Positions 41,173 to 48,799 of a DNA stretch of 64,000 bases are shown here, piece by piece (position 1 is the first letter of the stretch; the number at the start of each line of letters is the position of its first letter). The position numbers and the translations under genes are program-made. The stretch covers positions 62,001 to 126,000 of the forward strand of contig OMZY01000007.1 in NCBI GenBank assembly GCA_900315675.1, written 5' to 3'. Origin of the DNA: an uncultured Eubacteriales bacterium (GTDB lineage: Bacteria > Bacillota > Clostridia > Christensenellales > Aristaeellaceae). Below the pieces are notes generated by a model that saw nothing but the letters and a program-made list of their open reading frames with translations, made no database searches and was not told where the DNA came from.

Positions 41173-42382
41173 CCGGAATGATAAACAGTTTGTTCAGCAC
41201 TCCATTGATACCGGCCTTGCCGACCTGCAGGGCAATCCCTTCCTGGCGCAGCGGATTATAAACCAGGAAAGGACGGAACAACCGGTTATGAAAAAGAAGA
41301 TTTCCTTCGCGTTTATCCTCGCGATCATCCTGCTGCTTGCCTGCGCCGCCACCGCGGCCGCCGGAGCATTCAATGAAGACTTTAACACCTGGCTTTACCG
41401 GATCTGGCCGGAAGCGGCCAAAACCCTTATGCCCGTCAATATGAGCTGTACAGAAAGCGGAATCCGGATGGAAGTCATCAGCGCTGTAAGCGAAGGCTCC
41501 GAAGTATATGTGACTTATTCCATACAGGATCTGGAAGAAGACCGGATCACCCCGGACACAGAAGCCGTCATAGACGCCCAGTCCGGAACGGTCAGTACTT
41601 CCTTCTCCCAGACCGCCGAACCCCTGTATCAGCCGGATGATAAAACAATGGTTTTCGGTCAGAGAATCAGGCTGGACAGCAGCCTGCAGGAACACCCGAC
41701 GCTGCAGTTTTCCATTAACAGCATCAGCCCTGTCCGGACGGAGAATATAGACCTGATGCCGCTGTATAAGCAATATGCGCCTGAAGCCAAGACTATACCC
41801 GTTCCGGAAAACGCCGAAGCCCTCCGGAATGGTACTCCGGATGAAATAAGCCGGTCCGGCCCGGCAGGCAGTTCCGATCCGGCTTCCCTGTCAGAAGAAG
41901 AACTGGCATTCCTCTGCTACGCGAATGGTCAGGATGCAGAAATTCCGGAGGGGCTGCGCGTACTGGACAACCACAGCGGCCTGAAAATCCCCCTGGCCAA
42001 GGGTATCAACCTGTCCGGGATCGGAATGGTGGACGGCCTGCTGCATGTACAGATCCATATAAACCCTGTCGAAGTGGAACCTGTCGGCGGCGGCCACCAC
42101 ACAGACTACCATATCATTATGCATGACGCCGAAGCAAGCACTGTCTTCACTTCCATGTCCCGGTACACAGATCCGGACAAGCTTCCCAACGGAATCAACG
42201 AGATAAGATGGAAAGAGCGTCTCAAGAGCGGCAAGGAAGACCTTTGGCGCGAGTTCATCTTCGCCGTTGACGGCGAGCCGACTGAAGCGCAGAAACTGTT
42301 CGCAGAACTTTATACACATGACGGAGAAATCCGCGGCCCGTGGCAGGCCGAGATTCCTGTCCGGCTGATCCGGAAAAAGTAA
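41165..42382 (+). CDS. DUF4179-like membrane partner of ECF sigma factor (module 4)
   Basis: The 405-residue protein has a cytoplasmic stretch of about 45 residues, a helix (ISFAFILAIILLLACAATAA) and an extracytoplasmic domain that shares LMPVNMSC, GIRMEVISAVSEG and LSGIGMVDGLLHVQ with the module 3 partner. The conserved central and C-terminal phrases show that the two genes arose by duplication. Role: probable anti-sigma or signal receptor (inference). AAGGAGG lies 7-8 nt before the ATG. Confidence 0.87.
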   Translation: MSDRNDKQFVQHSIDTGLADLQGNPFLAQRIINQERTEQPVMKKKISFAFILAIILLLACAATAAAGAFNEDFNTWLYRIWPEAAKTLMPVNMSCTESGIRMEVISAVSEGSEVYVTYSIQDLEEDRITPDTEAVIDAQSGTVSTSFSQTAEPLYQPDDKTMVFGQRIRLDSSLQEHPTLQFSINSISPVRTENIDLMPLYKQYAPEAKTIPVPENAEALRNGTPDEISRSGPAGSSDPASLSEEELAFLCYANGQDAEIPEGLRVLDNHSGLKIPLAKGINLSGIGMVDGLLHVQIHINPVEVEPVGGGHHTDYHIIMHDAEASTVFTSMSRYTDPDKLPNGINEIRWKERLKSGKEDLWREFIFAVDGEPTEAQKLFAELYTHDGEIRGPWQAEIPVRLIRKK

Positions 42383-42394
42383 ACACAACCGCAA

Positions 42395-42424
42395 AGCCCG
42401 GCGCCAAATCCTCGGCGCCGGGCT
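42395..42424 (+). terminator. Intrinsic terminator of ECF module 4
   Basis: A perfect AGCCCGGCGCC/GGCGCCGGGCT stem with an 8-nt loop is followed by GTTTCTTTG. Confidence 0.9.
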
Positions 42425-42460
42425 GTTTCTTTGCTTGTGTCATGTCATCAGAACCGTATG

Positions 42461-42607
42461 TCAGTCGCCATCCGGACCGCACTCATTTTTAGCGCTGCCG
42501 TCCCGGTAAGTCTTCTCATACGGATCGGGCCATTCGCCCTCTTCGGGATCCGGGGGAATCACGTCCGACCATTCCTTCGCGCGCTGATCCCTCTTCAGTT
42601 CACTCAC
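42461..42607 (-). CDS. Small acidic hypothetical protein (48 aa)
   Basis: A 48-residue ORF starts at GTG (42607) with AAAGGAGG 9 nt upstream. It is rich in Asp, Glu, Pro and Trp (EWSDVIPPDPEEGEWPDPYE). A minus-strand TATACT at 42690-42685 could be its -10. No family is recognised. Confidence 0.55.
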   Translation of the reverse strand: MSELKRDQRAKEWSDVIPPDPEEGEWPDPYEKTYRDGSAKNECGPDGD

Positions 42608-42699
42608 GGTCAACAGCCTCCTTTCTTCTATGAATGCTCCGGCAGCCCCGCCGTTCTGACACATACTTTTTTCTCTCTGGAAACAGTATACCACATTTC

Positions 42700-42728
42700 T
42701 GGCAAACCGTCTCGGTTAATGATATAAT
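42700..42728 (+). promoter_or_regulatory. Promoter of the NAD(P)HX repair gene
   Basis: A perfect TATAAT (42723-42728) lies 17 bp after a weak TGGCAA (42700-42705). Confidence 0.55.
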
Positions 42729-42768
42729 TTCCCGGAACAAAGCCTTGTACGGAAAAGAGGACGGTATC

Positions 42769-44262
42769 ATGATCAGGATTCTGTCTGTGGATAATATGCG
42801 GAAGAGCGACGCCGCGGCAATCGCCGCGGGAACCCCGGGCCGGGAGCTGATGTTCCGGGCAGGGCAGCGCATCTTTGAAAGCGTGAAATGGAAGCCGCCG
42901 GTAGGCATTCTCTGCGGCAGCGGCAACAATGCCGGGGACGGGTATGTGATCGCGAAGCTGCTCCGGGACGCGGGCATTGCCTGCGACCTTATCCTGCTTT
43001 CCGAAAAGTTTTCTGAAGACGGAGCCTATTATTACAATCTGTGCAGGGAGGCCGGCATTCCATCCTTGCTGTGGAACCCGGCTATAGATCTGACAAAATA
43101 CAAAACCATCGCCGACTGCCTGTTCGGCACCGGTTTCCGGGGCGAGGTCCGGAGCCCTGCCCGGGAAGCAATTGAAGCTGTCAACCAAAGCGGCGCTTAC
43201 GTGGTCGCGGTGGATATCAACAGCGGCCTGAACGGGGACAGCGGCATGGCGGAACTGTGCGTCCGCTCCGATCTGACGGTTTCCGTCGGAGACTTCCAGC
43301 CTGGACACTTCCTGAACATGGCCAAGGACGTGATGAAGGAAAAGATCAACTGCGATATCGGCATTGAGCCGGTTGACAGAACCGTTTCCCTGGTGGAAGC
43401 CGCGGACCTGGCCGGTCTTTTCCTGCCCCGGAAGAACTTCTCCAACAAAGGCACCTACGGATATACTGCCCTGATCGGCGGATCGAAGCGGTACAGCGGC
43501 GCCATCCGGCTGGCCGGAATGGCGAATGCCGCCATGCGCGCCGGAGCCGGCGTAGTCAAGCTCGCGGTTCCGGATGTGCTATTTTCCGTAGTTGCTCCCG
43601 CGGTGCTGGAAAGTACCGTCTTCCCGCTGAGCGACAACGGAGAGGAAATCACCTTCTCTGAAAAAGAACTGGCGGAACTGACCGCCAACGTAAAGACCGC
43701 GGCCTTCGGCATGGGCATCGGCACCGGTGAAGGCGCAGCCGAAGCGCTGAAATGGCTGCTTACACATTTTACCGGACGGCTGATCGTGGACGCAGACGGG
43801 CTCACCCTCCTGTCCAGGATGGACAGGGAAAAGATCCGGAACGCTGCCTGCACCCTGATTCTTACCCCGCATCTGAAGGAATTCTCCCGGCTGACCGGGC
43901 TTTCCGTCACTGAAATCCAGCACAGTCCTCTCCCCGCGGCGGAAGCCTGTGCAAAGGAAACCGGAACAATCCTGCTGCTGAAGGGACCCGCAACGATCAT
44001 CACGGACGGGGAAACCACCTGCCTCACCGACACCGGCTGTGCCGGCATGGCCACCGCCGGCAGCGGAGACGTACTGAGCGGCATCCTGGCAGCCATCCTG
44101 GGCTATGCGCCGGATCCGCTGCTCGGAACCGCTGCCGCTGCCTGGATCAACGGCAAAGCCGGGGAACTGGCGCAGCAGAAATACGGGAGCGTCAGTATGG
44201 TTGCCAGAGACACCGTCGCTTCGATTGCGGAAGCAATCCGGAGTGCATCGGTAACGGAATGA
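42769..44262 (+). CDS. nnr: Bifunctional NAD(P)HX epimerase/ADP-dependent dehydratase
   Basis: The 497-residue fusion has an N-terminal YjeF_N epimerase (CGSGNNAGDGYVIAKLL, residues about 48-64) and a C-terminal ribokinase-like dehydratase (KGTYGYTALIGGSKRYSGAI near 224; TAGSGDVLSGILAAI near 430). It repairs hydrated NADH/NADPH made by side reactions or heat. The ATG at 42769 has AAGAGG 9 nt upstream; the frame is open further upstream without support. The stop is followed directly by hairpin array 2. Confidence 0.95.
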   Translation: MIRILSVDNMRKSDAAAIAAGTPGRELMFRAGQRIFESVKWKPPVGILCGSGNNAGDGYVIAKLLRDAGIACDLILLSEKFSEDGAYYYNLCREAGIPSLLWNPAIDLTKYKTIADCLFGTGFRGEVRSPAREAIEAVNQSGAYVVAVDINSGLNGDSGMAELCVRSDLTVSVGDFQPGHFLNMAKDVMKEKINCDIGIEPVDRTVSLVEAADLAGLFLPRKNFSNKGTYGYTALIGGSKRYSGAIRLAGMANAAMRAGAGVVKLAVPDVLFSVVAPAVLESTVFPLSDNGEEITFSEKELAELTANVKTAAFGMGIGTGEGAAEALKWLLTHFTGRLIVDADGLTLLSRMDREKIRNAACTLILTPHLKEFSRLTGLSVTEIQHSPLPAAEACAKETGTILLLKGPATIITDGETTCLTDTGCAGMATAGSGDVLSGILAAILGYAPDPLLGTAAAAWINGKAGELAQQKYGSVSMVARDTVASIAEAIRSASVTE

Positions 44263-44266
44263 AATA

Positions 44267-44459
44267 TTTGTCTTCGACAAACGTGATTATTTGTTTTACC
44301 TCTGATTGATAACCTGGTTTCAGTCTCTTTCACATCCGGCGAAAGCCGGATAATTCACGTTGACGAAGTCACCATTTCACGAATCCGCGGAGCGGATTTA
44401 TTTCACATCGGACGCAGTCCGATATTTCACTCAGCACTTCTGCGGCGCAGAAGTGCTGA
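44267..44459. repeat. Punctuated hairpin array 2 (six palindromes)
   Basis: Perfect palindromes with different stems lie at 44267-44281 (TTTGTC/GACAAA), 44335-44350 (TCCGGC/GCCGGA), 44361-44371 (TGAC/GTCA), 44382-44398 (AATCCGC/GCGGATT), 44407-44423 (ATCGGAC/GTCCGAT) and 44431-44459 (13 bp). The last five are separated by AATTCAC or ATTTCAC linkers. Loops are nearly all three bases. The linker is the reverse complement of the GTGAATT linker of array 1, so this is the same element type in the other orientation. Confidence 0.8.
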
Positions 44460-44463
44460 TTCC

Positions 44464-44546
44464 ATACTGTTAGTATAAAATAAAATATTCTTTCAGTATT
44501 GTCAGTATCTTCACTTACCGATGATTTTTCTTTATACTGTCAGTGT
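44464..44546 (+). promoter_or_regulatory. Promoter with three ATACTG-AGTAT operators
   Basis: Related palindromes lie at 44464-44476 (ATACTGTTAGTAT), 44494-44508 (CAGTATTGTCAGTAT) and 44534-44546 (ATACTGTCAGTGT). The third overlaps a TATACT -10 (44533-44538) with TTCACT 17 bp upstream (44510-44515). The layout suggests autorepression by the XRE regulator encoded next. Confidence 0.6.
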
Positions 44547-44569
44547 GAAAACCGAAGGGGGGATGATCC

Positions 44570-45646
44570 GTGAAACTGACGCTGGCTGAAAACATCCGTT
44601 CTTTCCGGAAAGAGCGGAAAATGACCCAGGAAGCCCTGGCCACAGTCCTGGGGGTCACAGTCGGAGCCGTATACAAATGGGAAGCCGGACTGTCTGTGCC
44701 CGAGCTTGACCTGATCGTCCGGATCGCCGACTTCTTCGATACCTCGGTGGACGCCCTGTTGGGCTACCGCATGCAGGATAACAGCCTGGACGCCTCGATG
44801 AACCGGATCTACAACTACTGGCTGACCCTGGATCCGGCTGCGCTGGATGAAGCAGAAAAGCTGCTGGCCAAGTATCCCCATCATTTCCGGGTCATCAACA
44901 CCTGCGCCGATCTTTTCCTGACTTACGGTTTTTCCAGCCATGACACGAAACTTTTTCGCCGGTCACTGGAACTGTTGAATCTTGCCCGGACGCTGCTCCC
45001 CCAGAATGATAATCCCCACTTCAGCGAATCCCGGATTATGCACGGTATTTCCGTGATCTACCATCAGCTGGGCGAACATGAAAAAGCACTGGAACTGATG
45101 AAAAAGCACAATACGGACGGCCATTTCAGCTATGAGATCGGTGTCATGCTGGCAGTATTCATGAACCGGCCGGAGGAAGCGGTTCCCTACCTGTCAGAAA
45201 CGATAGCACTCGGGCTGATCAATCTGTTTAGCGCGATGGCCGGCTATGCTTTCGTTTACCATTCACGCGGCGACTGGGCATCCATGATGGATATCACAGA
45301 TATCTGCTGTCAGCTGATTGCCCGGATGAAAGCGGACAGCCAGACGGACTATATTGAAAAGACCCATGCCGAAGCGCTCTTCCTCCTGGGGTATGCCCGC
45401 TGGAAAAACGGCCTGGAAGAAGCGTCCCGGGAAACCCTGCGAGAAGCTGCCAGGCTGACCGCCCGTTTCGATACCGCCCCTGATTACAGCCTGAAATCCC
45501 TACGGTTCATGGAGCAGTCGGAGTATGCCACCCTGTTCGATAACCTGGGCGCTACTGCAGCCGAAAGCATCGAATCCCTGCTCTCCCGGCTGGATGATCC
45601 GGTTTTTACAGAAAAATGGAAGGAGAACCTATCCCTTGAACAGTAA
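44570..45646 (+). CDS. XRE-family regulator with C-terminal TPR-like region
   Basis: The 358-residue protein starts with a helix-turn-helix domain (RKMTQEALATVLGVTVGAVYKWEAG, residues about 17-41). A helical repeat region of about 270 residues follows, resembling tetratricopeptide repeats (HEKALELMKKHN, AEALFLLGYARWKNGLEEA). Such proteins respond to a bound peptide or ligand. The start is GTG 44570 with AAGGGGGG 8 nt upstream. It overlaps the MFS gene by 11 bp and probably controls its own operon through the triple operator upstream. Confidence 0.9.
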   Translation: MKLTLAENIRSFRKERKMTQEALATVLGVTVGAVYKWEAGLSVPELDLIVRIADFFDTSVDALLGYRMQDNSLDASMNRIYNYWLTLDPAALDEAEKLLAKYPHHFRVINTCADLFLTYGFSSHDTKLFRRSLELLNLARTLLPQNDNPHFSESRIMHGISVIYHQLGEHEKALELMKKHNTDGHFSYEIGVMLAVFMNRPEEAVPYLSETIALGLINLFSAMAGYAFVYHSRGDWASMMDITDICCQLIARMKADSQTDYIEKTHAEALFLLGYARWKNGLEEASRETLREAARLTARFDTAPDYSLKSLRFMEQSEYATLFDNLGATAAESIESLLSRLDDPVFTEKWKENLSLEQ

Positions 45647-46940
45647 TCCCGCCAAAAAAACAAATGTGTTTTTCAACCGTAATTTCCGTCTGATTTTCCT
45701 CGGTGCGCTGGTTTCAGAGCTGGGTGCGCTGCTGTACAGTTTCGCCGTTGGCTTTTATATCCTGCAGATCAGCAACAACAACGCCTTCCTTCAGGGCCTG
45801 TACCTGGCGCTGAACGGTATTGCCCTGCTTGTTTTCACGCCTGTGGGCGGCGTACTGGGCGACCGTTTCAACAAAGCAAAGATCATGTATCTCTGTGACT
45901 TCCTGAAAGGCGGCGTTATCATCCTGGCTACCGTGCTGATGCTCCTCTTCCCGGATGCAGACACCCACATCGTCATCCTGTTTGTGCTGGGCATCCTGGG
46001 CAACATTGTCAGCGGGATCTTCACCCCGGCAGCCGGCGCCATGCTGCCCCACATCCTGGAGGAGCAGAAGCTGCAGCAGGCCAACGCCTACTTCTCCATC
46101 AAAAACTCCCTGGAGGGCATCGTAGGCGTCATACTGGCCGGCATCCTGTACGCCGCGCTGCCGATCCATACGCTCTTCTTCATGGTCGGCGCCGCCTATC
46201 TGGCCTCCGGTATTTCCGAAACCCTGATCCGCTATGAACACACGCCGTCCGCGGGCCAGCTGACACTCCGGGTGGCTTTCAGGGATATGCGGGACGGCCT
46301 GGATTACCTGAAAGGCAGGAAAGCCGTCCTGGCCCTGCTGGGCACTATGCTGTTCATCAATTTCTTCTTTGCGCCCGTAGGAAGCAACTTTATTCCCTAC
46401 TTTGTCCGGACGGACCTGGCCGGAGCCGGCTCCTACCTGCTGGACCGGGTACTGACGCCCGAACTCTGGTCCTCCGTAATCAGCGTATGCATCGGAATCG
46501 GTTCGCTGGTCGGCGCCGCCATTCTCAGCACCCGGAAACCGGCGGACAAGTGCGGCCATACCATAGCCGTTTGCCTGTGCGTCATTGCAGCGCTCATGAT
46601 TTCTGTCACACTGATTTACTGGCTGTCCGTGGACCGCGGCAGCACCATGAACCTGTTCCTGTTTGCCTTCAGTACGGGCAGCCTGATCATCGGCCTGATG
46701 ATTGCCTGGATCAACATTCCTGTCACCACAGTTATGATGCGTATTGTGGACCGGGACAAGCTGAGCAAGGTCAACAGCATCATGAGTATCGGCTCCCAGG
46801 GCATGATTCCCATTGCCTCCGTACTGGCCGGCGCGATCCTGCAGGGACTCGGTTCCACTGCCCTGCTGTTCCTGTGCACCATCGGTTTTACCGTGACCGC
46901 CCTCCTGACCCTGAAAAGCAGGACGGTGAGGGAAATCTGA
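45636..46940 (+). CDS. MFS transporter
   Basis: The 434-residue protein has 12 predicted transmembrane helices and the MFS loop motif GGVLGDRFNKAK between helices 2 and 3, as in MFS_3-type macrolide or drug efflux proteins. I chose TTG 45636 because AAGGAG ends 10 nt before it and the overlap with the upstream gene is short; the frame opens 111 nt earlier inside that gene. Co-transcription with an XRE/TPR regulator suggests inducible efflux. Confidence 0.9.
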   Translation: MNSNPAKKTNVFFNRNFRLIFLGALVSELGALLYSFAVGFYILQISNNNAFLQGLYLALNGIALLVFTPVGGVLGDRFNKAKIMYLCDFLKGGVIILATVLMLLFPDADTHIVILFVLGILGNIVSGIFTPAAGAMLPHILEEQKLQQANAYFSIKNSLEGIVGVILAGILYAALPIHTLFFMVGAAYLASGISETLIRYEHTPSAGQLTLRVAFRDMRDGLDYLKGRKAVLALLGTMLFINFFFAPVGSNFIPYFVRTDLAGAGSYLLDRVLTPELWSSVISVCIGIGSLVGAAILSTRKPADKCGHTIAVCLCVIAALMISVTLIYWLSVDRGSTMNLFLFAFSTGSLIIGLMIAWINIPVTTVMMRIVDRDKLSKVNSIMSIGSQGMIPIASVLAGAILQGLGSTALLFLCTIGFTVTALLTLKSRTVREI

Positions 46941-46979
46941 CAAAGCGGGCTGAATGTTTTCATTCAGCCCGCTTTGTCA
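46938..46979 (+). terminator. Stop-codon palindrome after the MFS gene
   Basis: A 19-bp perfect stem (46938-46956 with 46961-46979) and TTTT loop begins exactly at the TGA of the MFS gene. It runs directly into the AATTCAC tract of the element at 46977-47127. Confidence 0.8.
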
Positions 46980-47127
46980 ATTCACAATTCACAATTCATA
47001 ATTCGCAAACCAGATCCGTAATAAAATCGAATCTGTATTATAACCTTTATTATGATCAGAACATCACTGGAAACCCGCTGATATCAGCATATAATAATTA
47101 TGAATTATGAATTGTGAATTATGAATT
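46977..47127. repeat. AATTCA-ended inverted-repeat element, copy 1
   Basis: The left end is a run of AATTCAC/AATTCAT units (46979-47005). The right end is the reverse form, ATGAATT/GTGAATT units (47096-47127), around an AT-rich core of about 90 bp. A second element of like size and right end lies at 63355-63509. It is non-coding and possibly a miniature inverted-repeat element. Confidence 0.65.
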
Positions 47128-47137
47128 CCTCTTTTGC

Positions 47138-47166
47138 TTGACAACGAAAGGTTCTGTGCTTATGAT
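47138..47166 (+). promoter_or_regulatory. Consensus promoter of the hydrogenase maturation operon
   Basis: TTGACA (47138-47143), a 17-bp spacer and TATGAT (47161-47166) lie 20 bp before the TM1266-like start. Confidence 0.85.
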
Positions 47167-47186
47167 GTGCGCGTGAGGTGTTGCTT

Positions 47187-47432
47187 ATGGAAACCCGGGT
47201 GGCTGTGCTGAGCATCATCGTGGAGAACGAAGATGCTGTCGGCGAACTGAACGAGCTGCTCCACCGTTTCGGAAAGTTTATTATCGGACGGATGGGCCTC
47301 CCCTACCGGCAGAAAAACGTAAACATCATCTGCATCGCCATCGACGCGCCCAATGATGAAATCAACGCCCTGACCGGGGCATTGGGCCGCATCCGGGGCA
47401 TCACGGCCAAGGCGACCTACTCCAAGGTCTGA
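47187..47432 (+). CDS. TM1266-family iron-only hydrogenase system regulator
   Basis: This 81-residue ACT-like protein has the pattern METRVAVLSIIVEN...VNELLHRFG-type helix...IIGRMGLPYR...IDAPNDEINALTGALGRI, as in the TM1266 family found beside hydEFG. It is thought to be regulatory (NikR-like fold without the DNA-binding part). GAGGTG precedes the ATG. It is the first gene after a consensus promoter, and a terminator follows before hydF. Confidence 0.88.
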   Translation: METRVAVLSIIVENEDAVGELNELLHRFGKFIIGRMGLPYRQKNVNIICIAIDAPNDEINALTGALGRIRGITAKATYSKV

Positions 47433-47590
47433 TCCCCCAACGAAACTGAATACTGTCCCACATCCCCTGACGCCGAAACTGACACTTGAGGCGAAAGACA
47501 AGATGGACCAGCCATAAAGGCACGCTTTTTGTGTACCGCTGTACCCTTGTCTGAGGGACAGCGGTTTTTTCATTCAAAAGAGGAGGCAGC
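47433..47590 (+). promoter_or_regulatory. Leader with terminator before hydF (candidate attenuator)
   Basis: An intrinsic terminator (47536-47570: CCGCTGT..CCC pairing with GGGACAGCGG, then TTTTTT) ends only 9 bp before the hydF ribosome site. An upstream CTGTCCC (47453-47459) could pair with GGGACAG (47555-47561) and disrupt it. The nonamer CGAAACTGA occurs twice (47441 and 47474). No clear second promoter is seen, so readthrough seems needed. Confidence 0.5.
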
Positions 47591-48799
47591 ATGAACCTGA
47601 ACGAAACGCCATCCGGCGAACGGACGCACATCGGCTTTTTCGGCGCGCGCAACGCCGGAAAATCCAGCCTGGTCAACGCGGTCACCGGCCAGGAGCTGGC
47701 CGTGGTTTCGGACGTGAAGGGCACCACCACCGATCCCGTCCGCAAAGCCATGGAACTGCTCCCCCTGGGCCCTGTGGTAATCATCGACACACCCGGCTTT
47801 GACGACGAGGGTGCCCTGGGGCTGGAACGGGTCAAAAAAACCCGGGAAATCCTCCGGACCTGCGACATCGCCGTGCTGGTGGTGGACGCCTCCACCGGTA
47901 TGACGCCCACAGATCGGGAACTGCTGGACCTGATCCGGGAACGGGATATCCCCTTCCTCACGGTCTGGAACAAAACCGACCTGGCCGCCGCGCAGCTGGT
48001 TCCGGAAGGAACGGCAGCCGCCAGCAGCCTGACGGGAGATGGAATCTCCGAACTGAAGGAACGGCTGGCAAGGCTGAAACCGGAAAGGGAAGAACGGCCG
48101 CTGGCCGGGGACCTGGTTTCCCCCGGCGAACTGTGCGTGCTGGTCTGCCCCATTGACGAATCCGCACCCAAGGGCCGCCTGATCCTGCCCCAGCAGCAGG
48201 TGATCCGGGACCTGATGGATCACGGGGCTATCCCGGTGGTCTGCCGGGACACGGAACTGGATGCTCTGCTGAAGAAGCCCGGGCTTGATCCGGCGCTTGT
48301 CATCACCGACAGCCAGGCCTTCCGCACCGTAAGCGCCATCGTGCCGGACGCGCTTCCCCTGACCTCCTTTTCCATCCTGATGGCCCGGTATAAGGGATTC
48401 CTGGATACCGCGGTAAAAGGCATCAGCGCAGCGGGAACCCTGCAGGACGGGGACCGGATCCTGCTGGCGGAAGGCTGCACCCATCACCGGCAGTGCAACG
48501 ACATCGGCACGGTGAAAATCCCCCGCTGGCTGCGGCAGTATACCGGGAAGGAACTGCAGATTGACACCTGCTCCGGCCGGGAATTTCCGGAGGACCTGAC
48601 CCCTTACCGGCTGGTAATCCACTGCGGCGGCTGCATGCTGACGGAAAACGCGGTCCTCGCCCGGATGAACCAGGCGATCCGCCAGGGCATTCCCTTCACC
48701 AATTACGGGATCGCCATCGCCTTCATGACCGGCGCGCTGGAGCGGAGCCTGCGGCTGTTCCCCTCCCTGCACAGCCTGCTGACGGGAGGCGAAATATGA
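47591..48799 (+). CDS. hydF: [FeFe]-hydrogenase H-cluster maturation GTPase HydF
   Basis: The 402-residue protein has an N-terminal GTPase domain with G1 GARNAGKSS, G3 DTPGFDD, G4 NKTD. A dimerisation domain and a C-terminal cluster-binding region with CTHHRQCNDIG and HCGGCMLTE follow. HydF is the scaffold on which the 2Fe subcluster is assembled before transfer to the hydrogenase. GAGGAGG is 6-7 nt before the ATG. Stop and start overlap with hydE (ATGA, 48796-48799). Confidence 0.97.
   Translation: MNLNETPSGERTHIGFFGARNAGKSSLVNAVTGQELAVVSDVKGTTTDPVRKAMELLPLGPVVIIDTPGFDDEGALGLERVKKTREILRTCDIAVLVVDASTGMTPTDRELLDLIRERDIPFLTVWNKTDLAAAQLVPEGTAAASSLTGDGISELKERLARLKPEREERPLAGDLVSPGELCVLVCPIDESAPKGRLILPQQQVIRDLMDHGAIPVVCRDTELDALLKKPGLDPALVITDSQAFRTVSAIVPDALPLTSFSILMARYKGFLDTAVKGISAAGTLQDGDRILLAEGCTHHRQCNDIGTVKIPRWLRQYTGKELQIDTCSGREFPEDLTPYRLVIHCGGCMLTENAVLARMNQAIRQGIPFTNYGIAIAFMTGALERSLRLFPSLHSLLTGGEI

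Noticed and set aside
44267-44459. CRISPR-like repeat or attachment site
   Set aside because: Variable stems are self-complementary and there is no conserved repeat of 24 bp or more, nor any integrase gene nearby.
47433-47535. Insertion-sequence remnant between the TM1266-like gene and hydF
   Set aside because: A repeated CGAAACTGA and odd composition were noted, but there are no inverted ends, transposase fragment or target duplication.
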